Assembly: GCA_963377175.1 (NCBI GenBank)
Contig: CAUJNA010003812.1
Location: 124,001-188,000, forward strand
From: Effrenium voratum
Taxonomy: Eukaryota > Sar > Dinophyceae > Suessiales > Symbiodiniaceae
Direction of reading: 5' to 3'
DNA: 64,000 nucleotides
The notes beneath the pieces were generated by a model. That model made no database searches and was not told where the DNA came from. It was given only the letters and a program-made list of their open reading frames with translations. The position numbers were made by a program, and so were the translations under genes. Shown here piece by piece: positions 31,268 through 40,729 of the stretch (the first letter of the stretch is position 1; each line of letters starts with the position of its first letter).

Positions 31268-31512
31268 CGAATCCCCGCAGGCTTTGGGCCCATCAAACAC
31301 CCAGGGGAAATGGATCCGGTTTTTGAGAGAAGAACGATGGTTGAAAAGAATGGAGACGGAATTCATCCCTAGAAACATGGGTTCCCACTTAAAAGGGATG
31401 TACCATCCTTGTAATGGCTTTCCAATGGTCATCCCATGTATCGTAAAGGACCTTGTGATGAATCCCCAGATGTTGAATAGTTCGACCCTTTGGAATTCAT
31501 CCCTAGAGCCTT
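31268..31512 (+). mobile_element. Family K element, about 245 bp
   Basis: It carries ACCCAGGGGAAATGG, a GAATTCATCCCTAGAAACAT variant, AAAAGGGATGTACCATCCTT, TGGTCATCCCATGTATCGTA and GATGAATCCCCAGATGTTGA. The same order is seen at 43546-43800 and 48058-48310, and inverted at about 33330-33500 and 49248-49400. Confidence 0.7.
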
Positions 31513-31536
31513 GGATGTGGACGCTCGAGGTTTCAG

Positions 31537-31690
31537 CCCCCACCTTTACGGTGGACATGCGGGAGGAGCTCAAAGATGAGGACTTCCGTCGCCGAATGAG
31601 CGAGTGCTGGGGGCATGTGTTGTTGCAAGCCCGTCATATATGGGGTTTAGGGTGGATATATGATGCGTATGATGGTAGAGTGTTGGAGGT
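31537..31690 (+). CDS. Exon, charged hypothetical
   Basis: The acceptor CGAGGTTTCAG ends at 31536. The frame reads PTFTVDMREELKDEDFRRRM, SECWGHVLLQARHIWGLGWI and YDAYDGRVLEV. The upstream intron would hold a family K element. The 3' limit is uncertain. Confidence 0.55.
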
Positions 31691-31912
31691 GTGTCTTTTT
31701 GAGTTTTGTTTTTTGGGTTGGTTCAAAAGGAAGCCACAATGACAACCACCAGGCAGGGGGGTCTATTTCACATCCCATTAACACCAACCCAAATTTGGTT
31801 CCTTGCGATGGGGATCTTCCCTTGACCAGGCTCGAGCCAACTCACCATGTGGGTCGTCGGGGGTTGTTTTGAAGTGAAACTAGCAAAAACACCTGCTGGA
31901 AAAAGGAGGTTC

Positions 31913-32077
31913 CTCCATTTTAAGACAAGCCTGGCCAAAGAACGTCACGCAATTCCGCGTCCCAACGAAAGCATAACGTGTTCCCATGTGTGTAACTACC
32001 CCGCCCGGAATGTCCGTTTTGCAAGTTGGACAGCCGAGTTGGCAACTCAAATCCTGAGACCTCAAGGGACCCGATGA
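31913..32077 (+). CDS. Candidate exon ending in stop
   Basis: The frame reads FLHFKTSLAKERHAIPRPNE, SITCSHVCNYPARNVRFASW and TAELATQILRPQGTR before TGA. A family B copy starts 20 nt downstream. Confidence 0.4.
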   Translation, partial: LHFKTSLAKERHAIPRPNESITCSHVCNYPARNVRFASWTAELATQILRPQGTR

Positions 32078-32096
32078 TGAGTTCTCAACGACCCCT

Positions 32097-32210
32097 CTCG
32101 GTTGTTCAGTGGCGCCCAGTTTCCCTGTGTTTGGTGGCTGCCCCGCTAAAAATGGTCCCAGCCCCAAGAAGGGTTCCCTTTTTTCTCCCAGGGTCACTGA
32201 ACAACGCAAG
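32097..32210. mobile_element. Family B MITE-like element, diverged ends
   Basis: It starts CTCGGTTGTTCAGTGGCGCC and ends GTCACTGAACAACGCAAG. No duplication is visible. The interior GGTGGCTGCCCCGCTAAAAA matches the family. Confidence 0.75.
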
Positions 32211-32332
32211 GGTGAAAATCGTTTGTGTCGATGGCCCAGGAAGAATCATGAGCCTATAAGCTTCGATTATGTTTTGTCCCAAGGGTGTGACAGTTGCAGT
32301 ATGATGCGTGCGGTCAATATAGCTTCAGAGCT

Positions 32333-32546
32333 TCATAGCTTCCTTCCCCAACCCTCTGCCACAGTGGGCTCAGGGGAGGGGCGCGGTAGCGCGACACCTC
32401 GGCAAGAGATCCAGAGTGACCCATTCCGAACCTGGAATTCTTCACATCCATCGGGAAGCTGCACATCCATTTGGCTCCATGAGTTTCCGGTGGAGGTGGA
32501 GTCCGCTGCCAATCCTAGGAATCTTTTGGGAAAGGCGAAACGATGA
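32333..32546. other. Coding potential on both strands, unresolved
   Basis: The - frame has MDVQLPDGCEEFQVRNGSLW; the + frame has EFPVEVESAANPRNLLGKAK and ends at a family A copy. Confidence 0.35.
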
Positions 32547-32835
32547 CTAGGTCCCCCAGTGCCCTTTTGCCTTTTTTGGGGACCCTCCCTACTAAAATAG
32601 ACTACAGAAATAAGCTCAGGTGATATCCCCAACAACATGCGGTGCTCTTTTTTGTGCTCGCACCACCCCACAGCCCTCGCAGAGCCTCGTGAAACCCTGG
32701 GGAACCCTGGTGGAACCCTGTGGAACCTTTCCTCAGGGCCGCCCCGGACCACCCCGGAGCTTGTCTGGGCTGAGACCCCAAAGCTGTTGGGCAAAAAGGG
32801 TACCCTAATTCTAACCTCTCTACTGGAGGACCTAG
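32547..32835. mobile_element. Family A element carrying an internal insertion
   Basis: The ends are CTAGGTCCCCCAGTGCCC and CTACTGGAGGACCTAG with ATGA on both sides (32543-32546 and 32836-32839). Between GACTACAGAAATAAGC and GCAAAAAGGGTACCCTAATT lies about 180 nt absent from other copies, including GGGGAACCCTGGTGGAACCC repeats. Confidence 0.85.
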
Positions 32836-33069
32836 ATGAGCACCTGACAGTTTGCTTTGGTTCGTGAAGGGTTTCTGCTGCACTCACATCCAAAGTTTCT
32901 TGAATCTCCCCCACGACCTCCTAATATGCCTTTAACTAATCTATCTCTGATGTCACCTTTCCAGGCATGTCTACCCTGCCAGAGTCATTGCAATTCGTTT
33001 TGGTATGGAGCCCGAACTCGGCAAGCAAAGGTTTGGGCAAGCGGACTGCCCTGATTCTTCCCTCAATTG

Positions 33070-33187
33070 TCCGTGGGTCAAAACCAATGGTAGCATTTTG
33101 GGGTAGGTGCACCACCCATTTTAGTCTATTTTGGTGGAGATTGGGATGTTCACTGGGGGTACGGGATTTTGACCCATGGCCATATAT
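33070..33187. mobile_element. Family E element
   Basis: It shares GGGTCAAAACCAATGGTA, GGTAGGTGCACCACCCATTT, GGGATGTTCACTGGGGGTAC and TTTTGACCCATGGCCATAT with 15959-16090. The left terminus is eroded. Confidence 0.75.
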
Positions 33188-33931
33188 GGGCAATCCTTTT
33201 TCATTTCATTCAAGGGCTCCATGTCGCGCCCCAGGAAAGAACCATCTCATTCTGGATTGGAAACTGTCACCAACAAAATAGCGAGCCGATGTTCCCAGGA
33301 GTTGATTTTGCAGTTAAACTGATGGTATGTTTGGTTGCATGTGTTCTATCTCAGTGGGTGGCTTCTGGTTGGAGACTTCCTTTTTCTAGCCCCATTCTTT
33401 TCAAGCATGGTTCTTGTCAACCGGATCCGTTTCCCCCGGGTTTTGTCGATGGTTTCCTGAATAGAAAAACAAATCCTTGGAAAGAATGGAAACGGAAGGT
33501 GCCCTTAGAAGTTTGGGAAGGGCACGTTTTTTTTGTTTTGGCTTATGAGCAAGACCCGCCCGAGCTGCCGAGCTGGCGCGCTGGTTTGTTGGGTTTTTGG
33601 TGATTGAATTGGCCTAAGCCTTGAGTCGTGGCATCGGCACGTGTGCCACGCCTCAATGAGTTTCAGGCGTTGCCAAAATGAACACGGTCGCTGTCATGAC
33701 TCATGACTATGAATGGGCGATTTTTTTGGAGGCCACCCTCTTTTGTGCTGTTGTAAAAAAGGGACACCATCCATAGTTTTGAGAGACAACCTTTGGGTGT
33801 TATCCCTTTGTTGGTTTTGCCCCAACCATCAAATGCGAAATCCATTTTGTCAACCAACCCCCTAGTTTTTGTAGAGGGCAAATGGGAAACCACTCCTGAA
33901 CCGCCAAACCACTGACATGTGAAACCGCCAG

Positions 33932-34039
33932 TTTCCGCGTCAAGCTGATTTTGGGAGGTCCAACCACGGAGAAAACAGAGACGCCCATCTTGCGCAACCC
34001 CATGCCGCCGGATTCCGCCATTTCACTCGAGCCCATGGG
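33932..34039. CDS. Coding block, strand unresolved
   Basis: On +, ACCGCCAG precedes FRVKLILGGPTTEKTETPIL and RNPMPPDSAISLEPM with a good donor (ATGG|GTAAAGG). On -, MAESGGMGLRKMGVSVFSVV continues a 113-codon frame (33800-34141) that would suit the - strand exon at 34174-34392. Confidence 0.5.
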
Positions 34040-34173
34040 GTAAAGGCGAAAGCGCGAAAGTTCGAAGTTTGAACAGGGAGCAAAATCCGCGGGGAAGCCC
34101 TCGACTTTTTTGGGCGTGTGTCTTTGGTTCCAAAGCCTCATTGGATGAAGGGTTGAAGTCTAGAAGCTCAAGT

Positions 34174-34392
34174 TTAATCCCTACCGAAGCTCGTTGGGGT
34201 TCCTCTTAGTGGTTTCCCTGCGGATTGGCGGATAGCTAAGTCTTCCTCTTGCAAGGTTTGTTTGCCTAATTGTTGGCGGCCATCGGCTTTCATTTGGTCA
34301 AAAGTCAGCAACAAACGGTTTAGCTCCCGATCCATCTCCTTTGCGCGCACAGCATGCACGACCTGCTGAACATGTCTCCAATGGAGTGGTCC
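34174..34392 (-). CDS. - strand exon, charged helical hypothetical
   Basis: The - frame reads RHVQQVVHAVRAKEMDRELN, RLLLTFDQMKADGRQQLGKQ, TLQEEDLAIRQSAGKPLRGT and ends FGRD then TAA; TTCG|GTAGGG just before the stop may be a donor. The pattern is that of an amphipathic or coiled helix. No family is recognised. It is one of few pieces favouring the - strand. Confidence 0.5.
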   Translation of the reverse strand, partial: GPLHWRHVQQVVHAVRAKEMDRELNRLLLTFDQMKADGRQQLGKQTLQEEDLAIRQSAGKPLRGTPTSFGRD

Positions 34393-35166
34393 CCCAAAGC
34401 ACCAGCAGGCACTCCGACTCCGCGCTGTTTTTTGTCGCGCCGTTCAGCCCACAAATCAAGAAAGCCACGAGAGGGTTATTCAAATGCATGGAATCCCTTT
34501 TTCGGGGGACTGTTTGGAATTGGGGGAATCATGAAGAGGAAGCAGTCCGATAAATTGCGGGACCTTTTGGTCTCAACAACCCTATTTCTTTTTCTGAATC
34601 TTGGAGAAGCAGTTGAAGATTTTGGAAGCTATGGCTCCCGGGATTCGGCCGGGGCCAGCAGGTCGCTGGATTTTTTTGTCGACTCCCCCCTTTCTCGGTC
34701 CCAGCGAAAGGGTGCCCACTTTTGCCGTTTCTTTTCTTGTGGGGGAGAGGTCCAACCTACTAAAATAGACAGAGAAAAGTTGGTACCAACTTATTCTATC
34801 CTCTCTGGAGGACCTAGTTCCCTTTTCTTGTTGCTTTCAGAAGCCAAAAAGGACACCACTTTGGGGCGCCGAAACCCTAATTACTTGGCCGCTCAGGGTG
34901 ACATGGGCCAAATGGGGAGACTCTCGGATCGAATGGTTCCAGAAAGGACGCATGCCATCTCTCTCTGCTTGATTGCCATTGGGCCACGGATCTTTCGACT
35001 TTCACTTTTGGGGAATTCACGAGAACTCACAGGTGTTGAACCTTCACCTTTTGGGAACTCACGGGTTTTCCGAATTGAACCTGCAAAAGTTGTGAACTTT
35101 TTGGAGAGGGGTCTCGCCAGCCACCTGCAACAGGTCAGTTCAACCGTTCTCATCCGAGGCTCTTGA
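34354..35166 (+). other. 270-codon open frame crossing a family A element
   Basis: The + frame is open from 34354 through the family A copy at 34694-34817 to TGA at 35164-35166. The part after the element (LAAQGDMGQMGRLSDRMVPE; FLERGLASHLQQVSSTVLIR) is the most protein-like. Part overlaps the - strand block at 34174-34392, so the whole frame is unlikely to be one exon. Confidence 0.35.
34694..34817. mobile_element. Family A MITE-like element
   Basis: It starts CTCGGTCCCAGCGAAAGGGT and ends CTCTCTGGAGGACCTAG. The interior has GCCGTTTCTTTTCTTGTGGG. The flanking 4-mers do not match. Confidence 0.7.
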
Positions 35167-35321
35167 AATTCTCGAGAATCGTTTGGCGATGGGTCAAAAC
35201 CCCGGTTTGCCCCCAGACATCCCAATTCCCACTAAAATAGACTAAACTGGGTGGTGCACCTACCCCAAAATGGTACCGATGGTGTTGACCCACAGCCATT
35301 TGGATCCTCCATGTTTTCCAG

Positions 35322-35493
35322 GACTTGGAAGAAGCCCCGGTGGTATCCCCGCCCCGGATCCCCCTGGAACCCTCCCTGAAAGCTGCCCCAAACCCAGAGC
35401 CGGCAAGGGCACGCCCAGAGTTGGTTCGCCTTTGTTTCTCAACCAAACGGAGCCTGGCGGGGCTGAGGGAGGGGGGGGGGTTGGGTTCTCCAA
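35322..35493 (+). CDS. Exon, Pro/Ala/Glu-rich hypothetical
   Basis: A strong acceptor CATGTTTTCCAG ends at 35321. The frame reads DLEEAPVVSPPRIPLEPSLK, AAPNPEPARARPELVRLCFS and TKRSLAGLREGGG, reaching a donor CTCCAA|GTAAGG at 35494. The composition suggests a disordered linker. A family E copy (35187-35300) sits in the preceding intron. Confidence 0.6.
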
Positions 35494-35855
35494 GTAAGGC
35501 AGGCGCCCTGGATGGGTTTTTCGTCTGGAAGCTGCTGCATGGAACCCTTCGTTGGGATTGGAAGCCCTGGCGTTCGTGAATCCATGGCTTAAACCACCCC
35601 GAAACTCCATTTTTTCCGGGGCTACCACCCTTGAGGGAAGCTGAGTTCATGTTCTGTTCAGGCAAACCCTGAGAGCCATACGACAGTTGTCGCGCCTGGC
35701 AAGAGGAAGGGCTGGTTGACTGATACTCTTCCATTTGCTGGAATTGATATGTTTTATTATTTCATTATCATTGATGGTTTTAGGGAAATCTATCACTGCT
35801 GGAAATCTGTGTTGCTCTGTGTGTGTGTGTTGTTTGATCTCCCAGGGGCTTAAGC

Positions 35856-35980
35856 AAGTGGAAGTCCATTTCGCACCACTCAGCAAATGGTCAACCATGT
35901 AAAAAACCACCCGACAATTCACAGTTGGGGTTCTCATGTTTCATCCATCCCAACTGGTGCGAAGTGGACTTCGTCCACAG
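35856..35980. mobile_element. Diverged family F element
   Basis: The left arm AAGTGGAAGTCCATTTCGCA and the right arm TGCGAAGTGGACTTCGTCCA are imperfect inverted repeats resembling the 11633-11718 element. Confidence 0.6.
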
Positions 35981-35989
35981 TACAAATGG

Positions 35990-36176
35990 GCCCAGCATTT
36001 GCCAACCTCCATGGATTTCAGTGGAAAACCCCCAGACTCTCGTGGCTCCGCCAGATCGTGATCCTGGTTTACCCCTGGATCGGCCACCGCGTGGCTTGAA
36101 AAGAAGGGTGAGCGCTGGAAATCTGGGGGTGTCTTTCGAGGAGCCCTTCCCCCGCCGCTTTCCTGTCTTGATTTGA
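35990..36176 (+). CDS. Candidate exon ending in stop
   Basis: The frame reads PPWISVENPQTLVAPPDRDP, GLPLDRPPRGLKRRVSAGNL and GVSFEEPFPRRFPVLI then TGA. It starts just after a family F element. A - strand frame of 130 codons overlaps. Confidence 0.35.
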
Positions 36177-36252
36177 AAACGGGGAGAACATGGGGTACCA
36201 ACTCAAAAAACAACACACAAAATACATTCCCCAGAACTAGCTCGCTCCCTTT

Positions 36253-36543
36253 TTGATGTTTTTTTGCTATTTGCGGGGTCCCCTTTGTTTCACATCGGAC
36301 TTTGGGACAAATGTTCTTGGCGGATTTCCCCACAGCTTGCTACAGAGAAGGGTCAGCGTGTACCGTAACAAAAAGGTGTTACCGCAACGTGTAAGTTGTT
36401 GTTTGAAAGTATTACAAGCTTGTCAACCCAAAAAAGGCCACAGATGGACCAATTGTTGTTATTCGTGGTACTTTGGGATTACCGCTTGTCATTCCCAGTC
36501 ATTTTGCAGTCTTTTGCTGGCGGTGGCTCATGTTACACATTGA
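36253..36543 (+). CDS. Candidate exon, 96 codons
   Basis: The frame begins MMFFCYLRGPLCFTSDFGTN and includes RRVSVYRNKKVLPQRVSCCL. Cys- and Trp-rich. Support is composition only. Confidence 0.3.
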   Translation: MMFFCYLRGPLCFTSDFGTNVLGGFPHSLLQRRVSVYRNKKVLPQRVSCCLKVLQACQPKKGHRWTNCCYSWYFGITACHSQSFCSLLLAVAHVTH

Positions 36544-36570
36544 TCATTTTCGTGGCCTGACAAATGCGGG

Positions 36571-36849
36571 GTGATGTTGCGGTTGTCAGGCTGGGTTGCA
36601 AGAAGTGGCACTGAGCAGACCCGCCTGTGTACCCTGTGCTGGGAAACCAGAAGGGAGGGTTTGTCTGAGAACAACAAATATAGAGCCTTCAACACGGCTG
36701 GTATTGGCTGGTTTTGCAATTTCCGTGTCAACAATCTCGACAACGGATCAGTTCAAGGGATTCTTTCAAATATACTGCTTGCTCCATTGGGGGTACGGGG
36801 TGCTCCTCTTCTGCATGTAAAACCCCAAAACGGTAATTACCCACCATGA
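36571..36849 (+). CDS. Candidate exon, 92 codons
   Basis: The frame reads EQTRLCTLCWETRREGLSEN, NKYRAFNTAGIGWFCNFRVN and NLDNGSVQGILSNILLAPLG. CTLCW near the start could be half of a metal site. Codons frequently follow the purine-any-pyrimidine pattern. A competing + frame starts at 36596. Confidence 0.45.
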   Translation: MMLRLSGWVARSGTEQTRLCTLCWETRREGLSENNKYRAFNTAGIGWFCNFRVNNLDNGSVQGILSNILLAPLGVRGAPLLHVKPQNGNYPP

Positions 36850-36994
36850 CGTACCTTTTTCCTGGCTTCTTTTTGAAGAATTCAGAGGGAGCACCTGCGT
36901 CGGGTGTGACCCATGTTCCTGGGCATTGGACCATTTTTAGATGGGTAAATGTGTGGTATCACCTAAATGTTTAAGTTTGTTTAAGTTTTTGATT

Positions 36995-37178
36995 GTGGAA
37001 GAAAATTAGGACTTTCCACCCCCCCCCCCTTGGCCTCATGTCCCACGTCCCATCGTATTTTGAGTCGTCAGAGAGGACTCCCCAAAGAACACCGCTCATG
37101 AGCCAAAGGCAACGGGAGCAAGCAACAGCACCCGGATCCACACCTCCGCCGGCCGCTGACCAGTCGCCACTCACGTAG
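36995..37178 (+). CDS. Candidate exon ending in stop, Pro/Gln/Ser-rich
   Basis: The frame reads HVPSYFESSERTPQRTPLMS, QRQREQATAPGSTPPPAADQ and SPLT then TAG; CTCAC|GTAGGG may be a donor instead. The low-complexity hydrophilic composition suggests a disordered tail. Confidence 0.45.
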
Positions 37179-37665
37179 GGAGACCCCCACGCAGTTCGCT
37201 TGCTTGGCTTAGCTAAGCCTTGAAAACACTAGGTCATCTTGGGTACCAGAAACCCCACATCGCGAAGCTATGCACAACCAGGTTGGAATCCGCCCGGGGG
37301 CATAAACATGTTGACTTGTGGCTAGATGGGTATGGGTCATAATTAAACCACCAAGGGACCGCAAGTTTTGGGTACCTATTTTTGACCCACAGCCATATGG
37401 AAGTCCGTCAAGGCGGTCCTTTGATTCCCCCGAAGTTCACCCACCCTAAGGGTCCCAATGGGTTGTTCTTGAGAGAGCATGAGGGGTCGGGGTTCTGCAG
37501 AGGGTCCAAGGGTTTGCATTGGAGGGGTGACCTTAGCCCCCCCAAAAAATGAAGGTTCGATTCCCCTGGCCAAACTGGTGGGTTTTCGACACTTCTAGTT
37601 TCTCTCTGGGCCAAACTGAAAAGTTAAGCTCACTTTCAGATCTGAAAACGGACAGCCCAGTTGAA

Positions 37666-37788
37666 ACTTGGTGGCTCCCAGCCATCTGGTTTCTTAGCCT
37701 TTTCGCCTTGTGTTTAGTGGCAGTTTCCGAATTTAACCCACTAAAAGTTCGTCACTTCTAGCCGGGGATCTGAAAACGGGCAGCCCAG
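37666..37788 (+). mobile_element. Family C element (long subtype)
   Basis: It has GGTGGCTCCCAGCCATCTGG, then TTTAGTGGCAGTTTCC, CTAAAAGTTCGTCACTTCTA and a 3' end GAAAACGGGCAGCCCAG. A second 3' end of the same family lies at 37608-37656. Its final AG is the acceptor of the next exon. Confidence 0.7.
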
Positions 37789-37884
37789 CTCAACGACTCC
37801 CAAAGCTGCCGTCGTGAACTCAGGCCTGGAGCTTGGGCGCGAGGCCGCCGGCTGCATCGCCGATGCCATGATGCTGCAGGCCGG
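37789..37884 (+). CDS. Exon between a family C element and a G-rich intron
   Basis: The frame reads STTPKAAVVNSGLELGREAA and GCIADAMMLQAG. It starts at the AG of a family C element and ends at GCCGG|GTGGAGG. The phase fits the exon at 38022 exactly (GG|C). No family is recognised. Confidence 0.6.
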
Positions 37885-38021
37885 GTGGAGGTGGTGGGGG
37901 TGGGGGTGGGGGTTGAGGGGTGTGGGGGTGTGGTGTGGAGTGAGGGGGGTGGGGGTGGGGGTGGGGTTTGAGGGGTGGGGTTTGAGGGGTGGAGGGAGGT
38001 GGGGAAAAAGAACTGTTGCAG
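37885..38021 (+). repeat. G-rich tract forming a putative intron
   Basis: 137 nt start GTGGAGGTGGTGGGGGTGGG and end AACTGTTGCAG. Almost the entire interior is G and T with TGGGGGTGGGG units. The splice sites are canonical and the flanking frames join in phase. Confidence 0.7.
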
Positions 38022-38115
38022 CTGTGAGACCCAACTTGCGCATGAGAGCCTTTTGAGAGACGTGTGCCCGCACATGCTTCTGTGGCAATGCTCTCGTGGC
38101 ACGGGCAAGGACGTG
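38022..38115 (+). CDS. Exon after the G-rich intron
   Basis: The acceptor GAACTGTTGCAG ends at 38021. In the joined frame it reads CETQLAHESLLRDVCPHMLL and WQCSRGTGKD. The 3' limit is near GGACGTG|GTTGG. It is Cys-rich; the family is unknown. Confidence 0.55.
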
Positions 38116-38388
38116 GTTGGTTGCGCGTGTTGTTTCTTTTTGTTTCTTGCTAGTTGGTGGTTGGTTGCTGTCGTGCTTGCTTTCCAAGAATCAATTTTAC
38201 TTGGTGGCTCCCAGCCAAGTTGCTCAGCTTTTTAGGGTTTAGTGAGGATTTCCATTCAACCTGCTAAAAGTCAAACAGCCCAGGTTATTGATTTTGAGAA
38301 TGCGGGAATTGGTCAGCCAGCTTTACCTTCGCGGGTGGATTTGATTTAACACCGGCGTGAAGCCGCCCCACCCAAGAGGTAACGAAGC

Positions 38389-38629
38389 GTGAAAGGCCGC
38401 ACTCACCGGGAAAGGCGGGCGGCTTGCTGTTTTGTGTTTCGTCGGGCGATCTTTCATGGGCTTCGGTCAAAGGAAACCCGGCGATTCCCGGATGCTTGCC
38501 TGGATTTCCGGTATCCCAAGCCACTAAGCGTTGGCCACTGTTCAGGGAGAAAATGTTCAGCCCTTGCCCCACAGCCCCCTTCTAAGAACCCTTCTGAGGG
38601 TTGGAGCCTGCCCAGTTGGGGGGCTGCAG
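38389..38629 (+). CDS. Candidate exon, basic hypothetical
   Basis: Part of a 118-codon + frame with FHGLRSKETRRFPDACLDFR and CSALAPQPPSKNPSEGWSLP. Competing frames exist; GGGGCTGCAG at 38629 starts a better supported exon in another frame. Confidence 0.3.
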
Positions 38630-38773
38630 CGAAAGCATTGGTTGCCCCAGGTCACACGGAAAGCAATAGATGGAATAAGGCTTTTGTTCTTAGACACACA
38701 GACTCGCGTCGCGAAAACAAGACGCGATTGTGGTGCTTTGTTTGACCAAAGCAGCCTTTGCTTCCTTTGTTGA
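38630..38773 (+). CDS. Exon ending in stop, basic helix
   Basis: The acceptor GGGGGGCTGCAG ends at 38629. The frame reads RKHWLPQVTRKAIDGIRLLF, LDTQTRVAKTRRDCGALFDQ and SSLCFLC then TGA. It has a good acceptor and composition. No family is recognised. Confidence 0.5.
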   Translation, partial: RKHWLPQVTRKAIDGIRLLFLDTQTRVAKTRRDCGALFDQSSLCFLC

Positions 38774-38823
38774 GACTGGTTATTGCAGGGGCCTAAGACC
38801 AACCCAGTCATCAAGTATGGAAC

Positions 38824-39021
38824 TTGTCAAAACAATCAACTCAATACCAAATCGAGTTTGAAGGAAAAGTTGCTCTCTTGCAAAGTTTCGGCAGGAAACC
38901 AAACCGGGAATTCTTCAACAAAGAGTTGCCTCTCGACCAGGTTGATCTCGGTTCCAATTTGCGGCACTTCCTCAACAGATGGGTCCAACTTTTGATCGAG
39001 CCCAACATCCGACTCATTTGA
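38824..39021 (+). CDS. Exon ending in stop, hypothetical
   Basis: The frame reads SKQSTQYQIEFEGKVALLQS, FGRKPNREFFNKELPLDQVD and LGSNLRHFLNRWVQLLIEPN then IRLI and TGA. It is highly protein-like. The antisense frame 38836-39174 is also good, so strand is not proven. Confidence 0.5.
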   Translation: MSKQSTQYQIEFEGKVALLQSFGRKPNREFFNKELPLDQVDLGSNLRHFLNRWVQLLIEPNIRLI

Positions 39022-39419
39022 GACACAGTCAAGACCCGAATCAAAAATTGGAAGGGAGAATCCCAACCAGAAATCGGTGCAGCTGCCTTGACTCATTCGG
39101 GACGACTGACGACTCGAGTCAGGTCTCGATCCAACTGGAACGGCAACTCGGGCACAAATGGACGAACTTCGCACATTGTTGCTTGCTCTTTTTGTTTGAG
39201 GGTACCCACTGGTTGTCGGTTTTTACAGGGGGAAACCTACAGGAAGACCAAAAACCATGTTGGGTGGGGCACATGAGGTTTGGAGTTGTCCATTTTACCA
39301 GGACCGAGAGGAGTAAATGGGAGGGGTTCCTGCAGCCAATCTTGCCACGTGCTTCTCTGCCTCAGCAAACAGGACACCTTGGCGGGGAGGTTGCTTGGTG
39401 CAGAGGGCGTCTCTTTTGA
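38979..39419 (+). CDS. Candidate 146-codon frame
   Basis: It includes QDPNQKLEGRIPTRNRCSCL and QVSIQLERQLGHKWTNFAHC and ends GGEVAWCRGRLF before TGA. It overlaps the previous frame by 43 nt, which could hide a splice junction. Part (about 39180-39310) resembles a dispersed repeat with CCATTTTACCAGG. Confidence 0.3.
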   Translation: MGPTFDRAQHPTHLRHSQDPNQKLEGRIPTRNRCSCLDSFGTTDDSSQVSIQLERQLGHKWTNFAHCCLLFLFEGTHWLSVFTGGNLQEDQKPCWVGHMRFGVVHFTRTERSKWEGFLQPILPRASLPQQTGHLGGEVAWCRGRLF

Positions 39420-39745
39420 CAGAAAAGACTAGCATAATTTAGATGTGACTCACTGCACTTTGACACGCTGATTTCAAAAGCAACTCGGGGCTCTTGAATG
39501 AACACCTTCCCAACAGTATCAACCGGCTGTAGTTGAAGCTATGGAGATATCGATGCTCCACAAGTTGCGAACGGTTGCCATAGTAAAGTCATAGTTCATG
39601 GTGTCAAATTTTTGATACAGTGGCACGGTTTCTGCTCGATGCACTTTGAAGTTGGTGAAGGGGACCCGGGAGTTGTTTGCTGGACCCGGACGTGTCCAAA
39701 TAGCTTCGTGTTTCAACGTTTAAAGTTGCATTTTCTTGGTGCACA

Positions 39746-39985
39746 ATGACAGCTTGTAACTTGGCGGGAGGTTTTTGGTGCACCAAACTCGGCCACTGTT
39801 TCGTGATGCATTGCTTTTGGCTGCCTAAGATTCCGGCGTTCCCTTTGCAAGGCCCACAGCGGTCCCCAAATTCAGAGATGCGCTCTTTGGCCAATCTTTG
39901 GACATTTCTAGGCTCTCAAAAGCACTTTTTGGGGTGTCAAGATCAGGTCTACTCAGAATATATTAAAGATGTAAAGGTTGACTAA
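39746..39985. other. Coding potential on both strands
   Basis: The + frame ends FLGCQDQVYSEYIKDVKVD; the - frame (39604-39894) has LGSQKQCITKQWPSLVHQKP. Neither has clear splice sites. Confidence 0.3.
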
Positions 39986-40156
39986 AATCAGACAAACGCA
40001 TAAAACATGTCCTTCGGTGTACTCAGAGTGGGGCAAGTAAAGGGGAGCCGCTCTCTGATTTTCTTTGGGATGGGATGCACCCACATCAAGTTTAACCGGA
40101 TGCACCCAGTTCCATCGGGGGGGTAGTAGATAGTCACAAGTCAAAGACCTTTTGAA

Positions 40157-40441
40157 GTGAAGTGTGCGCCCATGTTTGACGATATTGTGGCTTCATTGCT
40201 TCACAAAGCCGTTCTACCGAGAATATTGGTGAGGCAAATATTTTGTTTTCGCAAAAGTGTTTCCAGTTTTATCTTGGAATGCCAAGCAAGCGACAAAGGA
40301 TTCGGAGCCGCCGAAAATGTCTTTCCTTTCGGTTGGTTCAGGCTATTTGCGGGCTCTGAGTTGTGTTGGGGGTTGTGGGATACGCGTTGGGATTGTTTCA
40401 ACAATCAAAAGGTCACCGTGGCATTTCCGTTTTGCAACTAA
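40157..40441 (+). CDS. Candidate exon, 94 codons, ATG start
   Basis: The frame reads MKCAPMFDDIVASLLHKAVL, PRILVRQIFCFRKSVSSFIL and ECQASDKGFGAAENVFPFGW and ends at TAA. Mixed hydrophobic and aromatic; it could have a membrane-associated part. No family is recognised. Confidence 0.45.
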   Translation: MKCAPMFDDIVASLLHKAVLPRILVRQIFCFRKSVSSFILECQASDKGFGAAENVFPFGWFRLFAGSELCWGLWDTRWDCFNNQKVTVAFPFCN

Positions 40442-40729
40442 AACCAACACCTCAGGCTTCAATTGCGCAGGATTATCCCAAGACTTAGACCCAGTCTCTA
40501 GACACAAAGCATCCAGTTTGCTCAAACCATGGCACATCCGCGCCCTGAAAAGGGTAACCTAGAGAACCACTCGGGATGGGTATGTGCCAAAGGAGGCCCA
40601 AAATGGTGGCTTTCCTTTTGTTTTCCCAACACCACCTCCAGAATGCCCTCAAACACACATTCAACTTGCTGGTTCTCAGCAGATGAGGGAATGACCCCGG
40701 TTCATTCCCAAGAAGCCCGGACGCGGTCC

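Noticed and set aside
37480..37575. GGTTCGATTCC looks like a tRNA B box
   Set aside because: The T-stem does not pair and no A box lies upstream at the right distance.
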